From Morinoia aosen (Eukaryota; Arthropoda; Malacostraca; Amphipoda; Talitridae), in NCBI GenBank assembly GCA_030386875.1, contig CM059559.1, forward strand, positions 7,313,177-7,377,176: a DNA stretch of 64,000 bases, in the 5' to 3' direction. Below, piece by piece: positions 1 to 12,500 of this stretch (positions within the stretch are counted from its first letter, which is position 1; each line of letters opens with the position of its first letter). Under the pieces are notes generated by a model that saw nothing but the letters and a program-made list of their open reading frames with translations, searched no databases and was not told the DNA's origin. Position numbers and translations under genes: made by a program.

Positions 1-215
1 AGCATGAACCATAATATTCTGGTAAATTAAACAATGTAACTACTCTTTCTCAGCTGTGTACTTTATATTCAAATGTATTACGCCGCCGATTACTATATTG
101 CTTCCTTTTTTTGGCACATGAGAGCATCGTTTTTTTACACATTCTGACTCATGCTCGCTCGTACTATCTTTTTTGTGCCATCTTTATTGGAAATAAACTG
201 TTTTTTTCTTTTTAT
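1..215 (+). mobile_element. possible LINE 3' end remnant
   Basis: The motif TATTGGAAATAAACTG followed by a T-rich tract (about 187-212) is the same 16 bases that end the antisense LINE at 42 kb just before its CTTT-rich tail. This suggests a 3' untranslated fragment of the same LINE family. No coding sequence is visible and the left side is cut by the window edge. The assignment rests on one shared motif, so it is tentative. Confidence 0.35.
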
Positions 216-1460
216 CGTCTATGCTTGCGAATGTCTTAACCCTTCACACTCCCAAAGAACCATACGGTCCTCTTCCGGCAAAAGTCTATTGTGTAGTACT
301 TATTGATCAATTTATACCCAAATTGCTCCTTCAAAGTTCACCGGCAGTTCATTCCTCGCGGTGATGTTGGCAACGTGATGTCAGTACCATTCGAATGACG
401 GTGGTTGTGATAACGGTAATATGAGTGCAAAAATGCAGACGTTAAAGGGTTAAAATATTGAACAGTATCATCGAAATAACCTCATTTACTTCCCTATACC
501 ACGCCTTCAATGCAGCCGTCCTTATGCAAATATAGTGAGAGAGAAGCTTTCAGTTTGCGCTATTTATTCGGGTGCGGCAGAACACGCTCGTGAGTTGTGA
601 CGCTCTACAGTCCTTGAAATCCCAGTGCAGTGTATTCATAATTTATAAGCCTTTTGCGAACCACAACTTCAAATATCAGTCTCAAGTAATCCCAGTTATT
701 TATAACTTGAATCCTGCATAGCATGAGTTGAATGGTATGGTTCTATTTTTATCCAGATTAGAATATATTTATGAAAATAAAATAATATCGCGCGACGCGA
801 GGATCGACCGTGTATATTTTTTGCGTTAGATTACACTACACACTTGAACAGAACGTACTGTGTGCTGTTTTAGCGGATTTAAAAACAGTGCGAGTAAATA
901 ATGTACTAAAAATATGTTAATATATCCTAAACTCATAAGGTTGAATTATTTTAAGAAGACCTCAATTAAAGCCGGATCCCGTAATACTTTCATGAACAGC
1001 TGATGTTTCGACGGTGTAGCTTTTATCAATTTGGGATTAATTAATATACATAATATTTCACCGACCTTTGGATTTACATAAATGTTAAAATCAGCCATTG
1101 CTTCATTAGCAAATAAAGCTATGCCTTTAGTGATGATACATTTTGAACCCTGCGTAAAAAATGAGGCATGGTTACGTTACGCTCAAACATATTTTCTACT
1201 ACAGAACGTTCACACTGCACGGTTCTGTTGACATAAATTTGCTTTAAAAACGCAACAATTTAATGGAATATTTTGAACCACTCTTCGGAACAGAACTACA
1301 CACTCAGTTCGGAGATTCAGTTGGTATAATCTGCCGCATAGTTCAAGTGCGAGTCTAGTTTTATTCAGCATGATTCACGCTGCATAATTTACCGGAGCTT
1401 ACAACCTAATACTTAGTTCAAAAGCCAGATTTTCGAAAAAATTAAGACGTTATTGGGATG
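216..1460. other. no recognisable gene
   Basis: AT-rich sequence with no long open frame, array or family similarity that I can see. Confidence 0.5.
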
Positions 1461-1464
1461 CATC

Positions 1465-1575
1465 TGAGAGCGTAAGTTCTTTCAAGTGAACCAGGCTATG
1501 CTGTGTGCGCAGATCAGACGACTTATATAGAAGAACTTACGCTAGCGTGACAGTTACGCTAGCGTGAATCATTGC
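1465..1575 (+). repeat. fragment of the GCGTAAGTT repeat family plus a doubled 14-mer
   Basis: GCGTAAGTTCTTTCAAGTGA followed by an acc-ctatgc stretch matches the core of the foldback family at 51.8-52.2 kb. Just downstream TTACGCTAGCGTGA occurs twice in a row, and the segment AGAACTTACGC is the core in inverted orientation, so this may be a degraded foldback copy. Confidence 0.45.
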
Positions 1576-1689
1576 TCAAAAATTTGAGTCCAGAGCACTG
1601 CCCGAAGCTTGAACACGTTCAAAATGAGGGTTTGTGCCCATTGATTAAATTGCCATCGAGTAATACGCCCAGGATACACGCTAGCTGCT

Positions 1690-1905
1690 GCTCAGTGGCA
1701 ATGGGTGTATTACTCGATGTAACAGAGCTGCTCGTGGCTGATTATAATCCACTGGCAATGAGTGCGTGTAACAGAGCTAATCGTGACTGACTATCCAGTG
1801 GCAATGAGTGCGTGTAACTGAATTAATCGTGGCTGATTATGTATTATCCAGTGGCAATGAGTGCGTGAGACGGAACAGCTCCTGACTGATTATCTAGTCA
1901 AGGAT
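1690..1905 (+). repeat. four-copy tandem repeat, unit about 50-57 bp
   Basis: CAGTGGCAATGAGTGCGTG followed by an aca-gagctaatcgtgactgatta-like segment recurs near 1693, 1749, 1796 and 1849. The copies diverge from each other. Non-coding. Confidence 0.7.
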
Positions 1906-2737
1906 AATCAGTTTTGCAAAGCTCACCGCTGTTAAATCGTTAGGACTAATAGATGTTCCGTGACGAGTTGCACGCGTTAAAAGATAAAGACCACCGACCC
2001 ACTGGAGAGAAGATTGATTATAATCTGCCGCTCGTATAATGTTCAACACATGAGTAATGACCATCAGTGAATGTTACCCTGTACCGAATTTAATTTTGGT
2101 TAAATGAAGACTTATTGAAGGCACGCACTAGTGTTTCATGTCTTGTGAGCTTAACGTGGCTGTAATGGAATCCTTGAATGAAAAAAAACATAGTTATTGT
2201 CTAATGAACATCGATTTATCTGATTCAAATCTATTAATATGGTCAGTCGAATGCATGTTTAGGTTCAGCGTTCTTAGTCAAAAAATAATAATTGCACTCC
2301 AAATGATCAAAACTTTTCATCGATACACATTCCTAATATTCTTTTTCCAGTAGCGCGTGCTCCACACTGCAGCCGTCATTTCAACACATATTTACAACCT
2401 ATACGAATTTTACAAAGTCCTCTCACCTCAGCCCCAAAGTTGCGTTCAAAGCTTGTTCGCACTATAACGATCCAGCGAAGAGTTTGCTGGACCGTATTTT
2501 CGGGTTCTATCTGAGGCTTTTTTGACGGTGTCTTGCCAAAAACTTGATCGTTAGCCGTCACTTAATGTTCTCACAATCTTTTAACGGCCTCTAAAATTTA
2601 AAGCTGATCACCTGCGAAACCACGTCGTCCTATCTCTGGAGTTTTCTAAAAACTGCACCCTAGAGATACCAACCGCTGAGCGGGGCAGTGAAAGTGAGAC
2701 GTTAGGGGGAACATAAGTGGTCGGGTTCCTATGTAGG

Positions 2738-2920
2738 TCATTGCGTTTTAATTTAATTTTAGGTGCTTTTATCAGGTAGGCGACACGAGTTTCTATTTGC
2801 ATATTCACACGACTTTGCCATCTCACATGCGTTTTAATTTAATATTGAGTTCTTTTATCGGGTAGGCGATGCAAGTTTCTATCTTCATGTTTACACGATT
2901 TTGCCAACTCTCATGCTGAT
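2738..2920 (+). repeat. two-copy direct repeat, about 92 bp
   Basis: GCGTTTTAATTTAAT, then CTTTTATC.GGTAGGCGA, AGTTTCTAT and CACGA.TTTGCCA occur in the same order in two adjacent copies (about 2738-2829 and 2830-2920). No coding meaning is apparent. Confidence 0.75.
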
Positions 2921-3914
2921 GCTTTCGTATTTCTGGAACTGAGTTATAACTGAAAAGTCTGACTATGCTCTGCTCCATTTCTACGTAGTGCACTTAATAT
3001 TTCTTGATACATTCCTTTTTCCCTCATTTTTTAACTTGTTCTTGGCTATTGATAACGCTTCAGTTATAAGTCGCTGTATTTATTTATGTGCATGTTATTT
3101 GTAGACTGAATTATTTCCCAGTAAAGGCATTCATAAAACACTGAAGTAAAAAAGTTACGATAAGTTTGTGCGAGAGTTGAGGGTGTTTTAGCTTATGTTC
3201 ATTCACAAAACAAATCTTTCATCCTTGTGTTGCTCAACCGCCCTATGCTCTCACTCAATCTGAATATATTTCAAAATAATAGGATATCATACCAAGTTCT
3301 TTTTTTTCTTAAATAACTGTCAATTCCGAATACATACGGGTACTTATTCAGCCTTGATCACTTGTTATCAAAAGGTATAGGATATGCTTGATAAGTTTGC
3401 GAATTTTGCTAATTTAGAAAAAGGTATTTAAAGCCAAAGAACTTCGGTTCAAAAAATGGTGCTTTCAATGCCCTAGAACAGAATCTTGTACCATGATGAT
3501 AACAAGCTAATCCTCATGATAGAGCACTGCTTCTTATTACGGGTTGTGTTATTCTCAAAGTTCGCCACTTATTCAACTTGTTTTACAGAAAATTTCCAGG
3601 TTCGACACTTCGTCACAATGCCAGCACATATGCAACACAAATTGATAAAACGAAGTAAATATTTGAGCGATTGGTCTCATGTGTACGATATGATCAAAAT
3701 GACACATTCAATCACGCCCTACATTGCATGCCTACATATATTCCACCCATCATGTACTGAAGCCAACATGCTTGCTACGTGAGCTCGCTCCGCGTGGTAC
3801 AAATTCGCAAACCTCGAGTTTCATACAAAATGTATTTTGTTTGTGTTCACATGTAAACAGTGAAACTCAATCGTGTTTAGATGAGCGTGTGGTACACGTC
3901 CTTATTACCTCTGT

Positions 3915-4340
3915 GAATAAATTAGTAAATACGTCAGGTGAACGGAGGTACGTTAGCCAGGTACGTAAGTCAGGTACGTACGTAAGCCAGTTGAAGGAAT
4001 TATTACTCCCGCCAGGTGAATGAATAATTAATTACGCCAGAGAACCGAATTATTAATTTAAAAATCTGAATGAATTAGTAATTGCGTTAGGTGAACGAAT
4101 TATTAATTAAGCCAGGAAAGGCAATATTACTTACAACAGGTGAATGAATAAATAATTAAGCCATAGAGGGAACCGAATTGTTCATCAAGAAATTTGAATG
4201 AATAGTTAATTGCGTCAGGTGAATGAATTACTAATTTATTAGCGTCAGGTGAATGAACTAATAATTAAGCCAGATTAATGAGTAATTACGTACGTCAGGG
4301 GAATCAACTATTGATTAAGCCAGGGGAAAGAACTCAAACG
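3915..4340 (+). repeat. degenerate tandem array, AATTATTAATTA.GCCAGGTGAATG-like
   Basis: About ten loosely conserved units of roughly 35-45 bp combine an AT-rich AATTA block with a GYCAGGTGAA-type block. The degeneracy suggests an old array. Short open frames here come only from the repeat. Confidence 0.65.
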
Positions 4341-4701
4341 AGAAGTGATACGGTGTTGAAGGAACTCAGGCTTTTTCCTAACTGTAATGTGCTGTATTGT
4401 AAGCGTGGTGTATGTGCTGGGTCTCGTAGGCGAAAATTGCTGACTGTAGTCATGTTCCTTTGGCAGTGAGTGAGTGCAGTGAGGCAGTGAGGACGTCTGT
4501 GTCTTTGCTCCGAAACAAAGTGCCCAACTGGTTAATGATCATGCATTTCTAACCAAAAAAGAGTGCCCACTCAGACCATGAGAATCCAAGAATAAATTTT
4601 ATCTAACCAAATTAAAAAAAAATCGAACAAAAAGTGTGATATTCCATCTAAACAAGCACTCAACCCTTGCTTCTTTTTGAGAGTGTCTCCCTTCTCACAA
4701 G

Positions 4702-5475
4702 ATGGCGACAAGCCCAACCAAGGACAACAACAGCGAGGGTATGCTGGAGCTTGACTATCCAGACGTACAAGGCCTGCCAAAACAGACTAAGCAAGTAGTT
4801 TCCATCCTAATTGATCTCTTCAAATCAGTAATGAAGAAATTTCAAAGCGAAATTAGTGAATTGAAAACGATGATTGAAACACTAACGAAGAAAGAATCAA
4901 ATCAAAATGCAAGGATTGAAGAACAAGATAAGAAAATAAATACCATAGTCTCTCGTCTAGAGCGACTCGAACGGAAAGAAGAACGTGAAGCATTGGAGAA
5001 CAAAAAACGCACTTTGGTTATATCAGGGGAACTACCGCAATCACGTCCTGAAGAAAATTGCATAGAAACTGTGTGCCAGATCCTGAAGGACCAACTCAAA
5101 ATCAACCTGAGTAACTCTGACATCACCACAGCGAGTAGATTGGGAAAAAAACCTCCACCCGGAAACGTCGATAGGAGAAACATTTCTTTTGAGCTACGAA
5201 AATACGAAAAGAAGCAAGAAATTCTAACAGCCTGCCGTGTTACAAAACCGGAACAACTCTACGTGAATGAATACTTAGTACCTTCGCGAGCAAGTATAAT
5301 GTACACTCTGAGATTGGCCAAACGAAAATTTCCGGAACAAATAGGACCCGCAAGAAGTTTTGATGGCAATATCAACGTCTTCTCTCCAAAGATACCCGGC
5401 CAAGTAACTCAGAGATCTCTAACCATCAATACACCTGAAGAACTAGACAAGTACTTGCTGCAACATGTCGGCTGA
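4702..5475 (+). CDS. LINE-A ORF1 protein (coiled coil plus RRM-like nucleic-acid chaperone)
   Basis: This is an intact 257-residue frame starting ATGGCGACAAGCCC. Residues about 35-100 are highly charged with heptad-like spacing (SEISELKTMIETL, INTIVSRLERLERKEE), predicting a trimerising coiled coil. From about residue 103 (RTLVISGELP) to 240 the sequence resembles the RRM-like domain of arthropod LINE ORF1 proteins, including a SRLGKK segment and NISFELRKYEKKQEIL. Such proteins bind the element's RNA and act as chaperones in the ribonucleoprotein. There is no CCHC knuckle. It lies 694 bp upstream of ORF2, so ORF2 translation would need reinitiation or an internal start. The ORF1 assignment is strong from context; the domain name is by resemblance only. 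Confidence 0.8.
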   Translation: MATSPTKDNNSEGMLELDYPDVQGLPKQTKQVVSILIDLFKSVMKKFQSEISELKTMIETLTKKESNQNARIEEQDKKINTIVSRLERLERKEEREALENKKRTLVISGELPQSRPEENCIETVCQILKDQLKINLSNSDITTASRLGKKPPPGNVDRRNISFELRKYEKKQEILTACRVTKPEQLYVNEYLVPSRASIMYTLRLAKRKFPEQIGPARSFDGNINVFSPKIPGQVTQRSLTINTPEELDKYLLQHVG

Positions 5476-6169
5476 AATATCACTAAAAATGAACCAAAAA
5501 ACCAATATGTCTACTTGTTTAAAAGATACTATGGCCTGAATCGGCAAGTCCTCAGAGGAAATTATTCGTGATTAGTATTTTTTTAGACTGACGTATTGAG
5601 TTTAATATTATTTTGATATCTGTCCACATGTTTTCTTCTTGATTTTTGATTGAATTACCTTCACCTCTTCAAGGCATCCACGTCGACCTTACAGCCTTGT
5701 TTTGCTGCTTACTAAATTGTTTTCCAATTTCTTTCTTTCTCTTTTTTATCGAATGCTCATACCGAACTTGCTGTTCAGACTTAACTCGTGTATGTGTTTC
5801 TGAATCTGGAAACAATTTAGATAGTCAAGATTTTCTAAATTCCATAAATAACTTCACTGTCACTTCGTTTTTAAATCCATTTCGTCCTTGCTACATCTTA
5901 TAAGTGTTATATGCGGAAACCACTGGTACGACAGCCTTGTAACTAAATTATTTGCCATTTATGATCCCTAATGTTCCTGCTCATGGACTGAATTTGCGCT
6001 CTCCTTATGAAATCATACTAGGTTTTAAACAATTTAGACTAATAATCTGTGTGTTTTTAGTTTCTCTTTTTTTTAGTTTAATTCTAAGTAGGAATGTCCT
6101 TATTTTTACCTTGATCCTGTAGTTTTTATCATTTTTATTTTTACGTTACATTTTACTTACTGTCTCTTA
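5476..6169 (+). other. LINE-A inter-ORF spacer
   Basis: T-rich, with stop codons throughout. An 85-codon open stretch at 5646-5903 has no recognisable domain. The spacer is unusually long for a two-ORF LINE. I see no remnant of either neighbouring ORF in it. Confidence 0.5.
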
Positions 6170-9100
6170 ATGCTAATGACTGACCATGTTGACATATTCG
6201 ACAATATTGATCCAGATCTCAATCATTTGAATAGACTGCACCCAAACCTAAATGAAACTGGAAACTGTAAATACCTAAATATTAAAAAATTCAATGAATC
6301 GATGAGGAACACCTGTAACGATTTTTCTCTATTATGTTGGAACTGTAGATCCATTTATCCGAAAATAGATGAAATATCTTGTACTATCACTGAGCTGAAC
6401 AGCAATTTTGATGTTCTCAGTTTCACCGAAAGTTGGCTAGACGACTCATCTAAAGACCTGATTCAAATTCAAAACTATTATAGCCATCATTCACTCCGAA
6501 GTAACAAACGTGGTGGTGGCATCAGTACGTACATATCTAAACATATATCTTCGAAAGTCATTTTAAGTGCAACTATGAATCGTGAACATATTGAGACCTT
6601 ATTTATAGAACTAACGAAAAATGGTAAACGGATTATGCTTGGGACAGTATATAGACCCCCAACAGCTTGTAACGTCTCTTTCCTGAACGAGCTTCAAAGC
6701 ATTATATCTCAGTTCAACAAGTCTCTATATAATGACATAAAAATCTGCGGGGATTTCAACTACGATCTTCTACAATATGATAGCTGTGAGCAAATCTCAA
6801 ACTTCATAAATGTTTTTCAGTCTAGCTCCTTCCTTCCAATCATCACGAAACCTACACGTGTTGCTTCTGAATCGGCTACGTTACTCGATAATATTTTTAT
6901 GTTAGATCCGACTGATTTTCTTACCGGAATAATAATTTCTGACTTATCTGACCATTTTCCGGTGTTTCTCATCAAGAAAAATGTCTATAATCCTTGCTCC
7001 AGTCCACAGGCTGATACTTATTCATTTCGTTGTGTAAACGAATACAACTTGGGAACAATGCGAACTGTTCTAGAAGAATTAATGCCATCATTAGACGTCT
7101 ATGAACGGGACAATAATGCGATTAACATTGATGAAGCAATACTAAATTTAACTGAAATTATAACGACCGCATATAACCAGTGCTGTCCAATAATCACCCG
7201 CACAATTACGCCGAAAAATAGACAAAAGCCCTGGATAACTGAAGATATCGTGATCAATATAAAGAAACGTCAAGCGTACCTAGCCTTACTATACGAAGGG
7301 CGAATATCTAAAGTAACGTATAACAGATTCAGGAATCATGTGACAAATCAAATACGAACCTCAAAACGAGACTACTTCACGCGCAAATTTACTGAATACA
7401 AAACTGATATTAAAAAAACTTGGCGCCTGCTTAATTCATGCTATAAACCGAATAATAATACTACGAAAACAATTGAGTCCGTCGTTCGTAAAATACCACG
7501 AGAAAAAAGATATTGCAACTGTGTTTAACAACTTTTTTGTAAACATAGGAAAAAATATAGCCGATAGTGTCTTCAGTGAACCCAGAGACCACTTGCAATA
7601 CATGGACCATGTCCGTGAACCTAACTCTTTCTTTTTCACGCCAACTAATCCCTCCGATGTAATTACGTGCATAAACAACTTGAAAAATAAATCAAGTGGA
7701 TTGAAAAATTTTTCGGCTAAGGTTCTTAAGGCTATAGCTGATATAATAGCACCGTGCATATCTTATATTATCAACCAATCCCTTTCTCAAGGTATCTTCC
7801 CCAACTCTTTCAAAATTGCGAGAGTAACCCCTATTTTTAAAAATGGTGATAAAAACTGCGTTAACAATTATAGACCTATCTCTGTACTACCAATTATTAG
7901 CAAAATATTCGAGAAAATTGTCTATAAAAAAGTGTATTCGTATTTTGAACAAAAATCTTTCCTCTACGACAAACAATACGGTTTTCGTTCTAAGAAATCT
8001 ACGACACAAGCTGTATTAAATCATTTGCAATACCTTTATTCTAATATAGATGAAGGAAAGCTTGTTTTCTCCGTATTTCTTGACTTTCGAAAAGCATTCG
8101 ATTGTGTGGACCATAACGTATTACTCTCGAAACTACATTGTTATGGCATTCGAGGGGCTGCCCATGATTGTTTTAGATCATACTTAGCAAATCGGAAACA
8201 ATACGTTGTCATTGACGACGCAAAATCAGACCCACAGACAATTAGCCATGGGGTTCCACAAGGATCTGTCCTTGGGCCTCTCCTATTTCTAATTTTTATC
8301 AATGATATCATTAAATCTACATCATTCTTCAAATTCATACTTTTTGCCGATGACAGTACCCTTTCTGCGGTCCTTCCAGACCAAAATCCCGCTAGGATGG
8401 CGGAGCGTATAAATAATGAACTTCATAAGGTTTCATTGTGGCTTAAAGCTAATAAAATAAGCCTTAATATCGATAAAACAAAATATATTACATTCTCATA
8501 CAAGAAAAATATATCTCTCCCACGCATTCAAATTGGCGAAGGTGAAATCGAAGAAACCAACTCAAGTAAATTCCTCGGCATCATAATAGACAAACATCTA
8601 ACCTTTAAAGAGCACATCGCTCATATTAGTTCTAAATTATCAAAATCTATCGGAATCCTAAATAAAGTTAAGAATTTCCTGCCTGAAACAGCCTTACAAA
8701 TGCTCTACCGAACGCTCATTTCACCGTACTTGCAATACGGAATGGAAGCATGGCACGGAACTGATAAAAATAAAACCAACAAAATTTTTACCCTGCAAAA
8801 AAGAGCCATAAGAGCGATAAAGAATCTAGAATATGATGCTCACACAAATGACTCATTCAAAAATTTACGAATACCTAAGCTCTCGGATCTCTACAAAATC
8901 TCCATTTGCAATTTCATTTACAAAACATTAACAAATGATGGCGACAATAGCCTAAAACAACTATTAACTACGCAAACTGGTCATCACGACCATTTAACCC
9001 GAAATAGAAGTAAATTCATGCTTCCTTATTACTCAAAGGCTCGGTCACAACACAGTATCCTCTTCGTTGGAACTAAAACTTGGAACTCAATACCTGCGGA

Positions 9101-9170
9101 GATCCGTGAAAGTAATTCTTATAAGGTATTCAAAAAAAGTCTTGAGTCTCACTTCCTATCAGATTACTAG
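6170..9170 (+). pseudogene. LINE-A ORF2: AP endonuclease-reverse transcriptase, one frameshift
   Basis: The product nicks target DNA and primes reverse transcription from the nick. The first frame (6170-7528) carries a full APE-type endonuclease: N58 in WNCRSI, E87 in TESW, VYRPP at 160-164, GDFN with D195 and N197, and SDH at 260-262. The second frame (open to 9170) carries the reverse transcriptase: ARVTPIFKNGD, NNYRPISVLP, LDFRKAFD, GVPQGSVLGPLLF, the FADD catalytic box, and a C-terminal TWNSIPAEIR segment typical of the clade. The frames differ by one base. Dropping one A from the A6 run at 7503-7508 would restore a continuous frame through KDIATVFNNFF, so the break is a homopolymer indel (mutation or assembly error). 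Restored length would be about 1000 residues, normal for the family. I saw no other stop. Confidence 0.9.
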
Positions 9171-9582
9171 TCGTGTAAGATCACAGAGTCAAACCTTGTC
9201 CCCTACATAACTGGTCCTAATAATGTAATTCGCCTTGATTAATTTCGCCGATCTTCAGTCTGTTCTTGAATCGTTTGTCGAATATACTGTTAAATCTAGT
9301 CCATATGAACTATATTGTGAAATGAAGTATCTAATTTCGAGTTACTTATCTCATTGATCAGTCTAATGCGTCTCTAGTTTAAGTGAATTAGGTTAAACAT
9401 TATTGTACTCCTAAGACTAACCTTGATGGTAGGATGCCCTAGAAGTCACTGAACTTATTCGGGCCCACAGGTAGCTATACTCAAATTTGACCATTGTACT
9501 AGACTTAAGAAACATTTTATCTCTGTATCTCCTGTGGTAAATAAATTGTTTAAAAAATTGTTTAAATTGTTTAAAATTGTTT
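9171..9582 (+). other. LINE-A 3' untranslated region and microsatellite-like end
   Basis: Non-coding, following the ORF2 stop. It ends GTGGTAAATAAATTGTTTA followed by three further TTGTTTA-type units, which are plausible templates for 3'-end recognition by the reverse transcriptase. Confidence 0.55.
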
Positions 9583-12500
9583 GATGTCTGTGCGCGATTG
9601 CTGCCAGACGGGACGAGACTTGGAGGCGACCCAACAATTTGCATCTCGGCTCATTTTTTGCTACATTTTAATCTTTCATATTCTGTTCATTGCCAAGAAG
9701 ACTAGCTGACGAAATAATGTAAATTTCATTGTTATTTTGCATCAACTAGGGTTTCATTGTGATCTAGATAAGTTATAAGGCAATTTCTACGATATTTCAG
9801 CTTGAGCGTTAAATGAACATGAGAAATTATAATCTTTTTGAGTAATTTTCGTACTTATCCGTGCGATTACATGAAGGGAAAGCTTGCATTGTAAGAGCAC
9901 CATGAATAAGCTCAGCTTATTTTAAAATAGATAATCAATGTTGTTTGTTTTCTGAAATTCAACTTTTCATTCATTAAATTGTTAAAGTTCTCCTCTACGA
10001 ACATTCTGAAATTATTTCTACCAATTATTCAGAAAGCATTACATTTTGTTCAAACTTGTGTCATTCAAAGGATTAAACTTAATGTAAGATGAGCTGCAGT
10101 AATAACATTCAAGCGCTACCTACCAGTTCTGGTTTACTTATATTTAACAGATACTCAAAAGGACCCAAATTTCGTCATGAAAGCCACGTGGTTTCACCTC
10201 GCATGCACTTGAACTTGATCTTAAAATAGAGAAAAAGAAAAAGCGAATCACCCAGAACCAGTTTAAGATATTTTCTAACACGCAGATCGCGATGGATTAA
10301 GCTGAAGTTCAACACTCAACTAAAATTTAAAGATAATTGTAGTGAGCAATAATGCAAATAGCGAGCATTAAATGGATCGTGCCTACAATTAGCTTTATTA
10401 AGTATTGATGAAAATTGAGTTTGCGACTTCTGGTAAGTCAGCAGCATTACAAAAATTCCCTCCGTGTAAAAAAACTTCCCGGCGGCACACGTCAGGTCGA
10501 AGTGTTAATAGCTTTGCAGGGGGATGTACTGTATGATCAAGCCGCTGAAAGTGTTCTTGCTTCACACTGCTTAGTTTCTTTTTTGTCAGCAATTTCAATT
10601 CAGTTTCAGTCTTGCATGGCAAACTAGGAACATTTTCATTAATTTTAAGCTCAATCACGTTATTCGATCAGCTGTTTCCTGTCATTTTTTACAACCGAGT
10701 GAGTGTGTCTGTGTGTGTGTGATCTGTATACGTCGGAATACGCCGAGTGAATAGTATGTGTGTGAGGTAGTGTGTACACGCATGTAGGGTATATAAGTAT
10801 GTGTAGTAATCTGCATGTAGCTAGTGTAAGCGTGTGTGGTATAAGTATTTCTTAGAATTTAACACACGTTTAGCATATGTGTGTTCCTCAAATACATACA
10901 TACATGCATGAGCTGTCTAATAAAAACTTATTTTCCCGTTTCCTATAAATACTTCTTGAATAACGAAGTTGAAAATTCAAAAACGTTAAGGCTGACCTGA
11001 ACAAAATCTTCGTCCATATACAGGACTTCCATCACGATTCCAGCTACCAAAATCTCAAAACCATGTTTCTTCAACGCGATCATTCCGGACTTTTGCATTA
11101 AATATTCTCCATTCGACCAAATGGTATCGAGTGAGTGATAAAAACCATAATCTGACTCAAAGAAAAAACACAATCGGACGCTGACGTTCTCTGTGACGAT
11201 GTAATGCCGGCTGCAGCAGCACAGGATCTCGCTGAAATCCTGGTGCTTGCGATGCTATTAACGGCTGTCACCAGCACATTCCTTTTTGCACTCGCCGCGC
11301 TACGGCTTAAAAAGTGGCAAAACCTGCTAGGATCCCGAGGGCGAATGCAGTCTCTTTTTATTCCAGATTTATACTTCAAAAGAATTTTTTCGCTTGCTAA
11401 TCGAGGAATTGCTCTGCTACATCTGCCGCACTGCCGACGTAGCAAAGAAGTGATGGTGTTAAGCGTGAAATTTGCTGACATTTTTCGAGGCAGATATTTT
11501 TCAATGCAAGTAGTAAAGGTATTTATGAGCATTTTGAAATGGTTTTGTTGTTTAGAATTTGGCATTTTTATGCAAATTTGAGGGAACTTTCATGTTTTTT
11601 GAGAATAAAAACTCAAAACTGTAGTTATTGACTGCTTTGTTAATTTATTATATGTATTTTACTTATCCGTGTCCTCATATTTGTAATGAAGTAGAACAGA
11701 CGCACAAAAAAATTTACACAGCGAAAGGTGAAGTTAAACTTCATGTTTCCTTTAGCCACAACCCTTGTTTTCTTTCCTAATTGGTACTGCAGACAGCCTG
11801 ATGTCAGCTACTACAAATTCAGCTACTACAAATCGTGACCATTTAGCTCGGAAGCCAAATATCTGAAAGCGTTTATGCCTCCCACACGTTGAGGAAATAC
11901 TTTTCTCGAAATTAAGCGCTCTTAAACGATGTTGTGTAGAGCCCTGCACTGAATGGGTTATCGGAAACCACCTTCATTAGAATCAGCATCATTTGAGGGC
12001 GGTTGACGCCATTCGAGGAATATCTGAACTCTCGAGATCGCGGCGGTGGTTCAAGCACGACCCTAGCCACGCTTCTTCTCCATTGATATCATGAGGAGGA
12101 CCTCGAGCTTGTAATTTGATCTTGATATGAATCTGACGCGAGCTTTTTCTGGTGTTTGCTATCTCGTGCATCAAACGATGGACCATTCTGGTCACTTAGA
12201 TTGTTAGACGCGAGGCAAAAAGCCAGGGAACCGTCAGATGCGATCAGCCAGAAATGGCGGCGCTGGGCAAACTTGTTCTGAAAACCTCGTTCGTGCTCGT
12301 TAAAGTCACTATCGCTGTGCTTGATCCGCGTGATATGAGACCTTATTGGTGCATAGCTCTTTGTGTTAGTAGGTCTCACTGGATGCACTCAGTTTAGGGC
12401 ATAGGTGCATAGCGGTGTCAGTTTGGTGATTAGCGTAGTATCTTATGATTGCATTGCATAATATTAAGTGGAGCCTTCTTACATATGAATCAAACCTGAT

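Larger units (their letters stand above)
4590..9582 (+). mobile_element. near full-length LINE (Jockey/CR1-type), LINE-A
   Basis: The element has the classical two-ORF non-LTR layout: a short 5' leader, ORF1 (4702-5475), a spacer of about 690 bp, an endonuclease-reverse transcriptase ORF2 (6170-9170) and a 3' untranslated region of about 410 bp. It has no poly(A) tail. It ends at GTGGTAAATAAATTGTTTA followed by short AATTGTTTA-type direct repeats (about 9541-9582), which is usual for CR1/L2-like elements that end in a microsatellite. The 5' boundary is uncertain because I found no convincing target-site duplication. Only one reading-frame break is seen in about 3.8 kb of coding sequence, which suggests a fairly young insertion. 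The exact clade cannot be decided by eye. Confidence 0.88.

Noticed and set aside
11098..11581. 155-codon minus and 125-codon plus frames as a host gene
   Set aside because: They overlap on opposite strands, have no domain I recognise and no convincing splice sites.
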